A stretch of 64,000 nucleotides of DNA from Pseudomonas sp. PH1b (GTDB lineage: Bacteria; Pseudomonadota; Gammaproteobacteria; Pseudomonadales; Pseudomonadaceae), in NCBI RefSeq assembly GCF_000633395.1, contig NZ_AYMU01000003.1:124001-188000 (forward strand). The letters are read 5' to 3'. Both the position numbers and the translations under genes were made by a program. The notes beneath the pieces were generated by a model. The model had not been told where the DNA came from and did not search any database. It saw only the letters and a list, made by a program, of their open reading frames with translations. Positions 1 to 8,301 of this stretch are shown here, in pieces. Numbering within the stretch: the stretch's first letter is position 1; each line of letters starts with the position of its first letter.

Positions 1-248
1 GGGAAACGGCCGATGGCGACCTTGGCATCCCGGGATGCCGCAATCTGATAGCCCTCAAGTTGGCTGTTGTGCTCAATGCCGGTGGACGGATAGAAGGCGA
101 TGGCGCGCATCGGCTGCTGGTCCAGGGGATCGAGAAAACTCATCTCATGGAAACCGACGCTCCAGTGCGGGTGTGGCGCAGGCGCGGCCTGGACTGAATT
201 CAGGCTGCTGAGCAGGCAGATCAGTAACAATGCACCAAGACGTTTCAT
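1..248 (-). CDS. Secreted alpha/beta-hydrolase-like protein, N-terminal part
   Basis: The window start cuts this gene, leaving only the first 82 residues. They begin MKRLGALLLICLLSS, a clear Sec signal peptide (about residues 1-21, ending VQA before APAP), so the product is exported. The next part contains an HEMSFLDP stretch and the pattern RAIAFYPSTG. That pattern resembles the first strand of predicted dienelactone-hydrolase or platelet-activating-factor-acetylhydrolase-like enzymes. The catalytic residues lie outside the window, so the enzymatic assignment is an inference from this short segment. The export signal is seen directly. It stands alone on the minus strand, about 250 bp downstream of azoR. 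Confidence 0.6.
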   Translation of the reverse strand, partial: MKRLGALLLICLLSSLNSVQAAPAPHPHWSVGFHEMSFLDPLDQQPMRAIAFYPSTGIEHNSQLEGYQIAASRDAKVAIGRF

Positions 249-495
249 CTCACGCCCACCTTCGCTGCTGGATCAAGAAAGCCCATTGCCCCTGCCATCC
301 CTTGCCGCCAAGGCTTGAAGCCACATGGCCCGCTCATGCTGGCTGCACATGCCGGGCCTATCACTGTATGCCCTGCATAACCCGGGCCAGAAAACACAGA
401 CAACAAAAAACTCCGTACTCCGATCACTTTGCACAGTGAGCAGAATACAGAGTCTAGTGGTGCTCGACGCGCTTGAAAGCGTCTTTACACAAGCC

Positions 496-1107
496 TTACG
501 CGGCGGCGAAGAGTTGCTCGCCGATTTGCGCCTGGGCGTCAGTCATGGCCTTGTTGCGCACCTCTTCACCGTAGGCCAGGCCATGGGCGCGGACGAACTC
601 GATGTCGGTGATGCCGAGGAAGCCAAACAGCACTTTCAGGTAATCCTCATGGGCAACCCCGGTCGCCTGGCCAACGTGCAGGCCGCCGGAGGTGGACACC
701 ACAATCACCTTCTTGCCACCGCACAGGCCTTCCGGACCGGCCTCGGTGTAGCGGAAGGTCTGGCCGGCCACGGCGATGCGGTCGATCCAGGCCTTGAGCT
801 GGGTGGGGATGGTGAAGTTGTACATCGGCGCGGCGATCACCACCGCGTCGGCCGCCTGGAACTCGGCCAGGGCCTGGGCGCTGAGTTCGGCCTCGTGCTT
901 CAGTGCGGCATCGCGCAGTTCGGCGGCAGTGCCGGCGGCCACCAGGGTTGCCGCGGAGAAGTGGCTGATAGCGTCACCGGCCAGGTCGCGGTAGGTCACG
1001 GCGATGTCGGCACGGGCGGCTTTCCAGGCCTCGACCACGCTGTGGCTCAGTTGGCGGGAGGCCGAGTTGTCGCCAAGGATGCTCGAATCGATATGCAACA
1101 GTTTCAT
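496..1107 (-). CDS. azoR: FMN-dependent NADH-azoreductase
   Basis: The 203-residue product is the normal length for the AzoR/AcpD flavodoxin-fold family. These cytoplasmic enzymes reduce quinones and azo bonds using NADH and FMN. Visible signatures are the N-terminal [21 protein letters not shown] phosphate-binding segment, PMYNF at residues 94-98 (flavin contact) and STSGG at 138-142. The open frame continues 45 codons upstream. This ATG was chosen because it carries GGAG about 8 bases before it and begins the family-typical MKLLHIDSS. The gene is divergent from a LysR-type regulator gene 130 bp away, the usual arrangement for a regulator and its target. Physiological substrates are probably quinones or nitroaromatics rather than dyes. 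Confidence 0.9.
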   Translation of the reverse strand: MKLLHIDSSILGDNSASRQLSHSVVEAWKAARADIAVTYRDLAGDAISHFSAATLVAAGTAAELRDAALKHEAELSAQALAEFQAADAVVIAAPMYNFTIPTQLKAWIDRIAVAGQTFRYTEAGPEGLCGGKKVIVVSTSGGLHVGQATGVAHEDYLKVLFGFLGITDIEFVRAHGLAYGEEVRNKAMTDAQAQIGEQLFAAA

Positions 1108-1236
1108 GGGGGATCTCCAAGTGAGGACCGCCACTGGGCGATCAGATGTTGGCAATCCTACAGATGAAATCAATGGCTGATTAGTCAGCAAAAATGCGAT
1201 AGTTCGTCCCATCAGCAGGACAGTCGAGCCCTCCTC
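1108..1236. promoter_or_regulatory. Divergent azoR/LysR promoter region with small dyad
   Basis: This 129-bp spacer separates two divergent genes. It contains GCTGA-TTAG-TCAGC (1176-1189), a short perfect dyad of the size and spacing typical of LysR-type operators. No convincing -35/-10 pair could be assigned. Binding by the neighbouring LysR regulator is an inference. Confidence 0.35.
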
Positions 1237-2145
1237 ATGCAAGACCTCAACGATCTCTATTACTTCGCCAAGGTGGTGGAAGCCGGCGGCTTTGCCGCTG
1301 CCGGGCGTCTGCTGGGCATTCCCAAGTCGCGCCTTTCAAGACGCATCGCCGAACTCGAAGAGCGCCTCAACGCCCGCTTGCTGCAACGCACCACCCGGCA
1401 GTTGAAACTGACCGCGGTGGGCGAACGCTACCTGAGTCATTGCCAGGCCATGCTGCTGGCCGCGGAAATGGCCGACGAGGCCGTGGCCGCCATGGCCAGC
1501 GAACCCCGCGGGCGCCTGCGGGTGTCGAGCCCGGTGGGCCTGGCCCATGAATTACTGACGCCGCTGGTGGCGCGCTTCCTGGAAAAGTACCCTCAGGTGC
1601 AACTGGAGATGTTGCTGCTCAACCGCCGCGTCGACCTGGTCAATGAAGGCGTCGATGTAGCCTTGCGCGTGCGCGAGCACGGTGATGAGGACCCGCTGCT
1701 GGTCACCCGCCGCCTGCGACCGGCGCAGACCGTGATGGTCGCCACCCCGGCCTTTGTCCGCGAGCACCCGGTGGAGCATCCCGAAGACTTGCGGCGCCTG
1801 CCGTTGCTCGGTGCCCTGGAGGCCGATCGCCTGCTGCACCTGCGCCTGCTGGACCAACAGGGCAATGCCTGCGACCTGGCCCTGGAGGCACGCCTGGGAA
1901 TCGACGACTTCATTGTCCGTCGCGCCTGCGCCCTCGCAGGCCTGGGCTGTACGGTATTGCCAATGCTGTATTGCGAAGAAGAACTGGCCAGCGGCCAGTT
2001 GGTCCAGCTGCTGCCGCAATGGTCGTTGCCCGGCGGCTGGCTGCAAGCGGTGTATCCTCACCGACGGGGTGTCCTGCCGGCCGTACGGGCCTGGCTCGAG
2101 CACCTGAGCGAATCCTTCGAGAGCTGCGGAGAACGACTGCTGTGA
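1237..2145 (+). CDS. LysR-type transcriptional regulator
   Basis: The 302-residue protein has the LysR layout: an N-terminal winged helix-turn-helix (about residues 1-60, including [21 protein letters not shown]), a linker helix, and a periplasmic-binding-protein-like effector domain. The Arg-rich recognition helix followed by [16 protein letters not shown] is typical of the AaeR/DsdC-like subgroup that often sits beside quinone- or aldehyde-responsive oxidoreductases. It is divergent from azoR, so that gene is the likely target. The effector is unknown. Its stop overlaps the GTG of the next gene by four bases (GTGA), suggesting translational coupling with the YjbR-family protein. Confidence 0.9.
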   Translation: MQDLNDLYYFAKVVEAGGFAAAGRLLGIPKSRLSRRIAELEERLNARLLQRTTRQLKLTAVGERYLSHCQAMLLAAEMADEAVAAMASEPRGRLRVSSPVGLAHELLTPLVARFLEKYPQVQLEMLLLNRRVDLVNEGVDVALRVREHGDEDPLLVTRRLRPAQTVMVATPAFVREHPVEHPEDLRRLPLLGALEADRLLHLRLLDQQGNACDLALEARLGIDDFIVRRACALAGLGCTVLPMLYCEEELASGQLVQLLPQWSLPGGWLQAVYPHRRGVLPAVRAWLEHLSESFESCGERLL

Positions 2146-2501
2146 AAGCCCGAACCCTGGATGAACAACAAGTGGCGCAATTCTGCCTGGCCCTGCCGGG
2201 CGCGCGGGAAGACTACAAGTGGGGTGGCGTGCGGGTGTTTTCGATTGCCGGCAACAAGATGTTCGCCGTACAGAACCTGCGGGGCGACTCCCTGGCATTC
2301 AAGGTCGACCAGGAACTGTTTCTCGGCCATGTCGACCGCCCGGGCATTGCCCCCGCGCCCTACCTGGCCCGGGCGCACTGGATCATCATGTCCAGCCCCT
2401 ACCCGCTGGATGCAGCAGAGCTTGAGCAACTGCTGCGGCGCTCCCACCAATTGGTGGTGAGCAAGCTGCCCAAGCGGGTACAGGTTGCCCTGCTGCTCTA
2501 G
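2142..2501 (+). CDS. MmcQ/YjbR family protein
   Basis: The 119-residue product has the compact MmcQ/YjbR fold signature: an N-terminal helix, PGAREDYKWGG, then VFSIAGNKMFAV, and a C-terminal LLRRSHQLVVSKLPKR. The family is cytoplasmic, resembles double-stranded DNA-binding folds, and has no established biochemical role. The start is GTG at 2142, overlapping the LysR stop by four bases and preceded by GGAG about ten bases upstream. In-frame codons further upstream lie inside the LysR gene. It ends in TAG, which shares the CTAG palindrome with the stop of the convergent DUF1294 gene. Confidence 0.82.
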   Translation: MKARTLDEQQVAQFCLALPGAREDYKWGGVRVFSIAGNKMFAVQNLRGDSLAFKVDQELFLGHVDRPGIAPAPYLARAHWIIMSSPYPLDAAELEQLLRRSHQLVVSKLPKRVQVALLL

Positions 2502-2920
2502 AACAGGCTCGGCAGCTGGCTTTGCACAAACAGGCGGTCGATCCAGAACACCTGGTGCAGGGCCACGATCAGCCAGAACAGCGTCTGGTAGGAAACCTTG
2601 CGGGTCTTGTGGCGCAGCAGTTGCTGGGCCAGCAAAGCGCCGGGCCAGCCGCCAGCCAGCTCCAGCGCATGCAGGACATTCTCTGGGGTGCGCGGGCCCT
2701 GCGCCTGGGCGCGGCGCTTGTCGTGCCAATACACAATAAAGGTCAGCAGGCTGACCCCAGCGTAGATCGCCAGGGGCAGGATCGACTCTCCCTGCCACCA
2801 CAAGGACAGCGAACCGTACAGCGGCAACGCGCAAAGCACTGCGAACACCAGCAGCTTGGCGCGCGGATTCTGAATACGTGCGCCGCGGCTGGCGCCCTGT
2901 TCGTTGCGTGCCGCCTTCAC
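2498..2920 (-). CDS. DUF1294 family membrane protein
   Basis: The 140-residue protein has a basic N terminus, two hydrophobic spans (about residues 23-43 and 48-66) and a conserved tail with [28 protein letters not shown] and [14 protein letters not shown]. These identify DUF1294, small inner-membrane proteins of unknown function. In many Pseudomonas paralogues DUF1294 is fused behind a cold-shock domain, which is absent here. Translation starts at GTG 2920 and overlaps the uppP stop by four bases (GTGA), so it is probably translated from the uppP message. Its stop overlaps the stop of the opposing YjbR-family gene. Confidence 0.8.
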   Translation of the reverse strand: MKAARNEQGASRGARIQNPRAKLLVFAVLCALPLYGSLSLWWQGESILPLAIYAGVSLLTFIVYWHDKRRAQAQGPRTPENVLHALELAGGWPGALLAQQLLRHKTRKVSYQTLFWLIVALHQVFWIDRLFVQSQLPSLF

Positions 2921-3747
2921 GCTTTGGCCGCCGCCCAGTCGACCCAGCCGAACTGCCAGGTCGCCAGGATCAGCAGGCCGAAGGCGATGCGATACCAGGC
3001 GAACGCTGCATAGCTGTGGCTGGCAATGAACTTCAGCAAGCCCTTGACCGCGATCATGGCGAAGATGAACGCGGTGATGAAACCGATGGCGAACACCGGG
3101 AAATCATCGGGCTGGAACAAGTGACGGTATTTGTAGCCCGAATACACGGCCGCTCCGACCATGGTCGGCATGGCCAGGAAGAACGAGAACTCGGTGGCGG
3201 TCTTGCGTGACAGGCCGAACAGCAGCCCGCCGATAATGGTCGAGCCTGAACGCGAAGTACCCGGAATCATCGCCAGGCACTGGGCGCAACCGATCTTCAG
3301 CGCATCCTTCCAGGTGATCTGATCGACGTTCTCGGCGTGCACCTGATGCTGCCGGCGCTCGGCCCAGAGCATGATGATGCCGCCAATCACCAGGGCCGTG
3401 GCGACGGTGATGGGATTGAACAGGTAGGCGTGGATCAGGTCGGCGAAAATCACCCCCAGCACCACCGCCGGAAAGAAGGCGATCAGCAGGTTGACGGTAA
3501 AGCGTCGGGCCTTGGGCTGGGTCGGCAAACCCAGCACCACATCGAGGATCTTGCCCCGGAACTCCCAGACCACCGCCAGGATGGCCCCCAACTGGATGAT
3601 GATGTTGAAGGCCATCGCCCGCTCACCACCGAAGTCGAGCAGGTCGGCCACGATGATCTGGTGCCCGGTGCTGCTGATGGGTAAAAACTCGGTCAGGCCT
3701 TCGACGATCCCGAGTATCAATGCCTGCGCGGCGGTCCAAAGATCCAT
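2917..3747 (-). CDS. uppP: Undecaprenyl-diphosphatase
   Basis: This 276-residue polytopic membrane enzyme (BacA/UppP) removes phosphate from undecaprenyl diphosphate. It thereby recycles the lipid carrier for peptidoglycan and O-antigen synthesis and gives bacitracin tolerance. Both family motifs are present: [14 protein letters not shown] at residues 16-29 and PGTSRSGST at 162-170, with Arg166 and the Glu/Ser/His residues intact. The start at MDLWTAAQ has GGGGGA seven bases upstream. An ATG ten codons earlier lacks a comparable ribosome site. It is followed by the DUF1294 gene with a four-base overlap. A 294-bp spacer separates it from the divergent chemoreceptor gene. Confidence 0.95.
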   Translation of the reverse strand: MDLWTAAQALILGIVEGLTEFLPISSTGHQIIVADLLDFGGERAMAFNIIIQLGAILAVVWEFRGKILDVVLGLPTQPKARRFTVNLLIAFFPAVVLGVIFADLIHAYLFNPITVATALVIGGIIMLWAERRQHQVHAENVDQITWKDALKIGCAQCLAMIPGTSRSGSTIIGGLLFGLSRKTATEFSFFLAMPTMVGAAVYSGYKYRHLFQPDDFPVFAIGFITAFIFAMIAVKGLLKFIASHSYAAFAWYRIAFGLLILATWQFGWVDWAAAKA

Positions 3748-4041
3748 CAATCCCCCATGAGGCGATGCGCTTGGCATGCCTCTTCTTCTAAGTATTCAAG
3801 ACGTTCACTGCGAGACGAGCGTAGCCGAGAATTCGGCGCCCGTAAGATCAACACAAACCCATGAAAATTCTGTGAAATCTGCAGAAATGTTCAGGTTTTG
3901 CCTCAAGGCGCCGAAATCCTAACAGACATGCGCAAAATGCGCCGCGATGTTATTGGACTTCCGTAGGGTTGGCGCTAAGGGGCAGGCATGCTTGGATGCT
4001 CGCGGCCTTTTATGACAAGAACAAGAATCTGGAGTGACCGG

Positions 4042-5679
4042 ATGATAAACAGCTTACGCAAGATCTCCATCAGTCAGCGCCTGTGGCTGATTCTGGTCGT
4101 CGCGGTACTGACCCTGGTGGCCCTGGGCCTGATGATGCTCAAGCAGACCCACAGCGACCTGTACCAGGCCAAGGCGCAGAAAACCCAGCATGTGGTGCAG
4201 ACTGCCGCCGGCGTACTGGACTATTACCACGGCCTGGAAACGGCCGGCAGCCTGAGCCGCGAGCAGGCGCAACAGCAGGCGCTGCAGGCGATTCGCGGGC
4301 TGCGCTACAACCAGAACGACTACTTCTGGATCAACGACCTGACGCCAGTGATGATCATGCACCCGGCCAACCCCAAGCTCGATGGGCAGAACCTGGCCGC
4401 GATCAAGGATCCGGACGGCTTTGAGGTGTTCAACGAGATGGTCAGCCTGGCCAAGGCCAAGGGCGCTGGCATGGTCGACTACCGCTGGCCCAAACCCGGG
4501 GCCGAGCAGCCGGTGCAGAAGACCTCCTATATCCAGCTGTTCCAGCCCTGGGGCTGGATCATCGGCTCCGGGGTCTACATCGATGACCTGCAGCAGGAAT
4601 TCCGCGCCCAGGTACTGCGGGCCTCTACCATTGGCCTGGTGATCGCCCTGCTGATGACCGCGCTGGTGGTGCTGATCCTGCGCAGCATCGTCAATCCGCT
4701 GCGCGAGACGGTGCACGCCATGGCCAACATCGCCAGCGGCGAGAGCGACCTGACCCGCAGCCTGGATACCCACGGCCAGGATGAAGTCACCGAGCTGGCC
4801 CGGCACTTCAATGGCTTCAGCGCCAAGCTGCGTCGGGTGGTCATGCAGTTGCAGGACAGCGCCGGAGCCCTGGAGCAGTCTTCCAGCGAACTGGGCAGCA
4901 ATGCTGCCGAGGCCCAGGAACGCAGCCAGCAGCAATCCCAGCAGATGGAACAGGTGGCCGCGGCCATCAGCCAGGTCAACACCGGCGTCCAGGACGTGGC
5001 GAAGAACGCCGAGCATGCCGCCGAAGAAGTGCGTGAAGCCGAGGCCCAGGCCCAGCAGGGCCAGGTCAATATCGACGGCAGCCTGCAACAGATCGATCAA
5101 CTGTCGGGGACCATCGACCAGGCCGTGGAGGTGATCCGCACCCTGGCGGCGGAAAGCACCCAGATCGGCAGCGTGCTGGAGGTGATCCGCTCGATTGCCG
5201 AACAGACCAACCTGCTGGCCCTGAATGCGGCCATCGAGGCCGCCCGGGCTGGCGAGCAGGGACGCGGCTTTGCCGTGGTCGCCGATGAGGTACGCCTGCT
5301 GGCCCAGCGCACCCAGCAGTCCACGGCGGAAATCCAGGGCATGATCGAACGCCTGCAGAACCACTCGGAAGCGGCAGTCAAGGTCATCGGTGACAGCAGC
5401 CGGGCCTCGCAACTGACCATCGAGCAAGCCGGGCTGGCCGGCGCCAGCCTGAGCGCCATCGGCCAGGCCCTGCGCACCCTCAACGGCCTGAATGCCTCGA
5501 TTGCCAGTGCCACCCTGCAGCAGGCCCATGTGGTCGAAGATATCAACCACAACGTCGGCCAGGCTGCCGGCCTGTCCCAGGGCACGGCCTTGGCCGCCCA
5601 GCATTCCAGCGCCGCCAGCCGGCATCTCAAGGAACTCTCCGAACAGCTCAACGGTCTGCTCCGGCAATTTCGCGTCTGA
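4042..5679 (+). CDS. Methyl-accepting chemotaxis protein with single Cache sensor
   Basis: This 545-residue transmembrane chemoreceptor has TM1 at about residues 13-33, then a periplasmic domain to about 190 with [19 protein letters not shown] and GSGVYIDDL, typical of single-Cache (sCache_2) sensors that bind small organic acids. TM2 (about 195-218) is followed by a HAMP domain and a long cytoplasmic signalling hairpin. The hairpin tip, [32 protein letters not shown], is the invariant CheA/CheW contact region. There is no C-terminal CheR-binding pentapeptide. The start at ATG 4042 has GGAG seven bases upstream, and the 18 codons before it look non-coding. The ligand is unknown, and no chemotaxis or transport genes adjoin it. 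Confidence 0.93.
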   Translation: MINSLRKISISQRLWLILVVAVLTLVALGLMMLKQTHSDLYQAKAQKTQHVVQTAAGVLDYYHGLETAGSLSREQAQQQALQAIRGLRYNQNDYFWINDLTPVMIMHPANPKLDGQNLAAIKDPDGFEVFNEMVSLAKAKGAGMVDYRWPKPGAEQPVQKTSYIQLFQPWGWIIGSGVYIDDLQQEFRAQVLRASTIGLVIALLMTALVVLILRSIVNPLRETVHAMANIASGESDLTRSLDTHGQDEVTELARHFNGFSAKLRRVVMQLQDSAGALEQSSSELGSNAAEAQERSQQQSQQMEQVAAAISQVNTGVQDVAKNAEHAAEEVREAEAQAQQGQVNIDGSLQQIDQLSGTIDQAVEVIRTLAAESTQIGSVLEVIRSIAEQTNLLALNAAIEAARAGEQGRGFAVVADEVRLLAQRTQQSTAEIQGMIERLQNHSEAAVKVIGDSSRASQLTIEQAGLAGASLSAIGQALRTLNGLNASIASATLQQAHVVEDINHNVGQAAGLSQGTALAAQHSSAASRHLKELSEQLNGLLRQFRV

Positions 5680-5690
5680 GCCCCGCAACC

Positions 5691-5731
5691 GCCCGAAAAC
5701 CCGCCGAGCAACAGCCCGGCAGTTTTCGGGC
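5691..5731 (+). terminator. Hairpin downstream of chemoreceptor gene
   Basis: A 10-base perfect inverted repeat, GCCCGAAAAC (5691-5700) and GTTTTCGGGC (5722-5731), encloses a 21-base loop containing a smaller GC stem. It lies 12 bases after the chemoreceptor stop. There is no strong T-run, so termination is plausible but not certain. Confidence 0.45.
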
Positions 5732-5800
5732 AGGCCCTGACGTGCGGCGCCCAGTCTGGGTACAATCCGCCCCCTTCTCCACTTCCCCCAAGGAACCGCC

Positions 5801-6364
5801 ATGTCCGGGCTTGAACTGTTTGCCGCTGCCCTCGGCGTCATCGCCGTCTGGCTGACGGTCAGGCAGAACCCCTGGTGCTGGCCCATCGGCCTGGTGATGG
5901 TGCTGCTCTACAGCTGGATCTTCTACGAGGTCAAGCTCTACTCCGACATGCTGCTGCAGGTGGTCTACGCCGTGCTGCAACTCTATGGCTGGTGGCAGTG
6001 GACCCGGGGCGGAGAGCAGCATCAGGGGCGTCCGGTCAGCCAGTTGCAAATCCCGGCGCTGCTCCAGGGATTGGGCCTTGGGGCCCTGGGCAGCCTGGTG
6101 CTGGGCGCGGCCATGGCCCACTGGACCGACGCTGCGCAACCCTGGCTGGACGCGGCCCTGACCGGTTTCAGCCTGGTGGCCCAATGGTGGATGGCGCAGA
6201 AGCGCGTGCAGTGCTGGCCGCTGTGGATTGCCGTGGACGTGATTTTCGTCGGCCTGTTCATCTACAAGGATCTCTACCTGACAGCGGCGCTGTACGCCCT
6301 GTTCACCCTGCTGGCCGTGCAGGGCTGGCGAGCCTGGCGCGCCGACCCGGCGCTGCAATCGTGA
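5801..6364 (+). CDS. pnuC: Nicotinamide riboside transporter PnuC
   Basis: This 187-residue protein is almost entirely hydrophobic, with about seven membrane spans. It shows the PnuC pattern VRQNPWCWPIGLVMVLLYSW, YSDMLLQVVYAVLQLYGWWQW and a C-terminal YKDLYLTAALYALFTLLAVQGW. PnuC proteins move nicotinamide riboside across the inner membrane by facilitated diffusion, driven by intracellular phosphorylation. The next gene overlaps by four bases and encodes a NadR-kinase-like ATPase, which supplies the trapping step and supports the NR assignment over the thiamine-type PnuT. The start has AAGGAA eight bases upstream. No riboswitch fold was recognised upstream. Confidence 0.9.
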   Translation: MSGLELFAAALGVIAVWLTVRQNPWCWPIGLVMVLLYSWIFYEVKLYSDMLLQVVYAVLQLYGWWQWTRGGEQHQGRPVSQLQIPALLQGLGLGALGSLVLGAAMAHWTDAAQPWLDAALTGFSLVAQWWMAQKRVQCWPLWIAVDVIFVGLFIYKDLYLTAALYALFTLLAVQGWRAWRADPALQS

Positions 6365-6885
6365 AGACCGTGGTCCTGACCGGGCCCGAGTCCAGTGGCA
6401 AGAGTTGGTTGGCGGCGGAACTGCAGGCGCATTTCGGTGGCATCCAGGTGGGCGAGTACGTGCGCCACTTCATCGATCAGCAGCGCCGCGATACCTGCCT
6501 GGCCGACATCCCCGAGATTGCCCGCGGGCAACTGGCCTGGGAGGATCAGGCTCGGGCACAACGGCCCGAATTGCTGATTCTCGACACCCACCTGCTGAGC
6601 AACCTGCTCTGGAGCCAGACCCTGTTCGGTGACTGCCCGTCCTGGCTGGAAGCGCAATTGCTCGCCCGGCATTACGACCTGCACCTGCTGCTGTCGCCGG
6701 ACGACGTGGCCTGGAGCGACGATGGCCAGCGCTGCCAGCCGCAACTGGCCGAGCGCCAGGCCTTTTTTGAAGCCACACGGCTCTGGCTCCAGCAGCACCG
6801 TCAGCCTTTCCGCATCATTGGCGGTGACTGGCCAGCCCGTCGGCAACAGGCCTTCGAGCAGATCCGCCAGCTGCTGTCGGCGTGA
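6361..6885 (+). CDS. NadR-type ribosylnicotinamide kinase-like ATPase
   Basis: The 174-residue P-loop protein matches the C-terminal kinase domain of NadR. It has Walker A GPESSGKS at residues 8-15, a GEYVRHFID segment and ELLILDTHLLSNLLWS. NadR kinases phosphorylate nicotinamide riboside to NMN. The adenylyltransferase and helix-turn-helix domains of enterobacterial NadR are absent. Translation starts at GTG 6361, inside the pnuC stop (GTGA overlap), so transporter and kinase should be made together, consistent with import-coupled trapping of the nucleoside for NAD salvage. Substrate specificity is inferred from this context. Confidence 0.82.
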   Translation: MKTVVLTGPESSGKSWLAAELQAHFGGIQVGEYVRHFIDQQRRDTCLADIPEIARGQLAWEDQARAQRPELLILDTHLLSNLLWSQTLFGDCPSWLEAQLLARHYDLHLLLSPDDVAWSDDGQRCQPQLAERQAFFEATRLWLQQHRQPFRIIGGDWPARRQQAFEQIRQLLSA

Positions 6886-7066
6886 CCGAGCACCACGCCT
6901 TAAGGCCACCGGTGTCCATCCCTGAAACACTCCTCTGGCGATCCGGCCGCCATTTTCCTGGCTAACGCCGGCTGCCGGAGAATCTGTTAAGCCACTGATA
7001 CACCCCCGCAGCAACCCCTGTTCCAGAGCTTTGCGCCGGCTATGGCCAATGGCCGTCGGGGGGGCT

Positions 7067-7084
7067 TGTTTCAGCCATGAAACA
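7067..7084. promoter_or_regulatory. Perfect palindrome, candidate enhancer site for fap
   Basis: TGTTTCA and TGAAACA form a perfect 7-base inverted repeat around a GCCA spacer. Its centre lies about 72 bp upstream of the -24 GG of the candidate sigma-54 promoter, a normal distance for an enhancer-binding-protein site. Related half-sites occur at 6923-6929 (TGAAACA) and 7019-7025 (TGTTCCA). The binding protein is not known from sequence. The sigma-54 activator encoded at 12243-13568 is the obvious candidate. Confidence 0.5.
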
Positions 7085-7146
7085 GTTCCCCCCAGCTACG
7101 CTCCAAATCTTTTGCAACCCCTTGAACCTGCTATGAAATTCAAAAG

Positions 7147-7162
7147 CGGCACGGCTTCTGCT
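7147..7162 (+). promoter_or_regulatory. Candidate sigma-54 (-24/-12) promoter of the fap operon
   Basis: CGGCACG-GCTT-CTGCT matches the RpoN consensus TGGCACG-N4-TTGCW at 14 of 16 positions, counting the N4 as free. It keeps the essential GG and GC dinucleotides with exactly ten bases between them. Transcription would start near 7172, about 40 bases before the fapA GTG. The surrounding 330-bp spacer holds no gene. Confidence 0.55.
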
Positions 7163-7214
7163 CTCTTCCTCGCAACGCTGACTAGGGCCAGCACTGAGAA
7201 GAAGGAATACCGCC

Positions 7215-7658
7215 GTGGGGACTCTGAATAAAAGCTTCACCCACCTGTTGCTGATCGGTTGTGCTGTCAGCGCGGTGTACAGCCTTCCGGTTCTGGCGGC
7301 AGGCAATGGCGAAATCGTCCTTGAACGCCAAGTGCACCCAACCCCCGCCGGGCGCCCGCTGAACCTCGATCCCAATCCCACTACGGTCAATGCCAATCCT
7401 TCGGGACTGGTCACTGGCACGCTCAACAGCGAAATGAGCGACAACGAGTTCGCCGGGATCAACAGTGGGTCTCTGGTTCGCGGCGCCGTGATGCCCAACA
7501 ACACCGGTGTCCCCGGTCTCAACGTGGTGACCAATCCCAATGGCCTGCCCGGCATGGCCGCCGGCCACGGGGGTGGCTCGGGCGCGTCGATCTCCAATTC
7601 GATCAATCGCTCCATCAGCTCCGGCATGGCGCCCTTGAACAACATCGGAGGCCGCTGA
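7215..7658 (+). CDS. fapA: Functional amyloid protein FapA
   Basis: This is the first gene of the fap operon; the product is 147 residues. It has an N-terminal signal peptide (about residues 1-29, ending VLAA) and a Pro/Asn/Gly-rich low-complexity body, without the NQxxG repeats of FapB and FapC. In characterised Pseudomonas fap systems FapA is a periplasmic, largely disordered protein that affects the FapB/FapC ratio and acts as a chaperone. The start is GTG with GAAGGAA seven bases upstream. One base separates its stop from fapB. Assignment rests on position and composition, because FapA is the most variable member. Confidence 0.88.
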   Translation: MGTLNKSFTHLLLIGCAVSAVYSLPVLAAGNGEIVLERQVHPTPAGRPLNLDPNPTTVNANPSGLVTGTLNSEMSDNEFAGINSGSLVRGAVMPNNTGVPGLNVVTNPNGLPGMAAGHGGGSGASISNSINRSISSGMAPLNNIGGR

Positions 7659-7659
7659 G

Positions 7660-8238
7660 ATGAAACGCACGCTGCTCCTGCTCGCCCTCCTCGGCTGCGC
7701 CTCGGCCATGGCCGATAACGGCGGCCAGTCCCAGGACACCGCGACCTTGATCAATTCCGGCTCGGCCTACACCGGCAACCTCAACATCAACCAGGCCGCG
7801 GGCGACCAACAACAGCAAACCAACGTGCGGGCCATCGCCATTGGCACCAACGCCAAGGCCAGCACCAGCGTGCCCCAGAAACTCACAACACCAGCCGATC
7901 GCTCGCTCAATGCCAGCAGCACCATCGGCGGCAACTCTTTCAGCAACGGCAACGGCGCACTGGGCGTGAACCAGTCGTCCGGGGCCAACAACCAGATGGC
8001 CAATGCCTTGCGGATCAGCATCAGTGCCAATCCGCAAAGCGTTGACGACAGCGCCCTGTCACAACAGAACGTGGCGCTGTTACCAGACTCAGGAGCAACT
8101 GGCACCCAGCAAGGCAGCCGCCAGGTCGTTACCAGCGACCAGGCCTTCACCGGCAGCCGTGGAGTGATTCAGGTGAACCAGAGTGCCGGGGTGGGGAACC
8201 GAATGGCTAACACCCTGAGTATCCGGGTCGCAGATTGA
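7660..8238 (+). CDS. fapB: Amyloid nucleator subunit FapB
   Basis: The 192-residue protein has a signal peptide (residues 1-18, ASAMA) and three imperfect amyloid repeats. Their cores are INQAAG (43-48), VNQSSG (103-108) and VNQSAG (172-177), each followed by N/Q-rich strands such as NNQMANALRISI. FapB is a minor fibre component thought to nucleate FapC polymerisation outside the cell. The repeats are separated by Ser/Thr/Asn-rich linkers of roughly 35-45 residues. The ribosome site GGAGG is eight bases from ATG, immediately after fapA. Confidence 0.93.
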   Translation: MKRTLLLLALLGCASAMADNGGQSQDTATLINSGSAYTGNLNINQAAGDQQQQTNVRAIAIGTNAKASTSVPQKLTTPADRSLNASSTIGGNSFSNGNGALGVNQSSGANNQMANALRISISANPQSVDDSALSQQNVALLPDSGATGTQQGSRQVVTSDQAFTGSRGVIQVNQSAGVGNRMANTLSIRVAD

Positions 8239-8301
8239 CCCCTCGTAGTGCAATTAGAAAGTACCAACACTTAACCAACTAATAAGCACCGGAGAAACAC
8301 C

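Noticed and set aside
466..483. GACGC...GCGTC stem just after azoR
   Set aside because: Only five base pairs and no T-run on the azoR strand.
5732..5800. Possible riboswitch upstream of pnuC
   Set aside because: The 69 bases before pnuC show no TPP, NAD-II or preQ1-like conserved core. It is too short for a TPP element.
4054..5886. A 610-codon open frame antisense to the chemoreceptor gene
   Set aside because: Composition is Gly/His/Gln-rich and shadow-like, there is no family motif, and the opposite strand has a complete chemoreceptor with a good ribosome site.
7031..7231. A 66-codon frame upstream of fapA
   Set aside because: It has no ribosome site, overlaps the promoter elements and the fapA start, and resembles nothing known.
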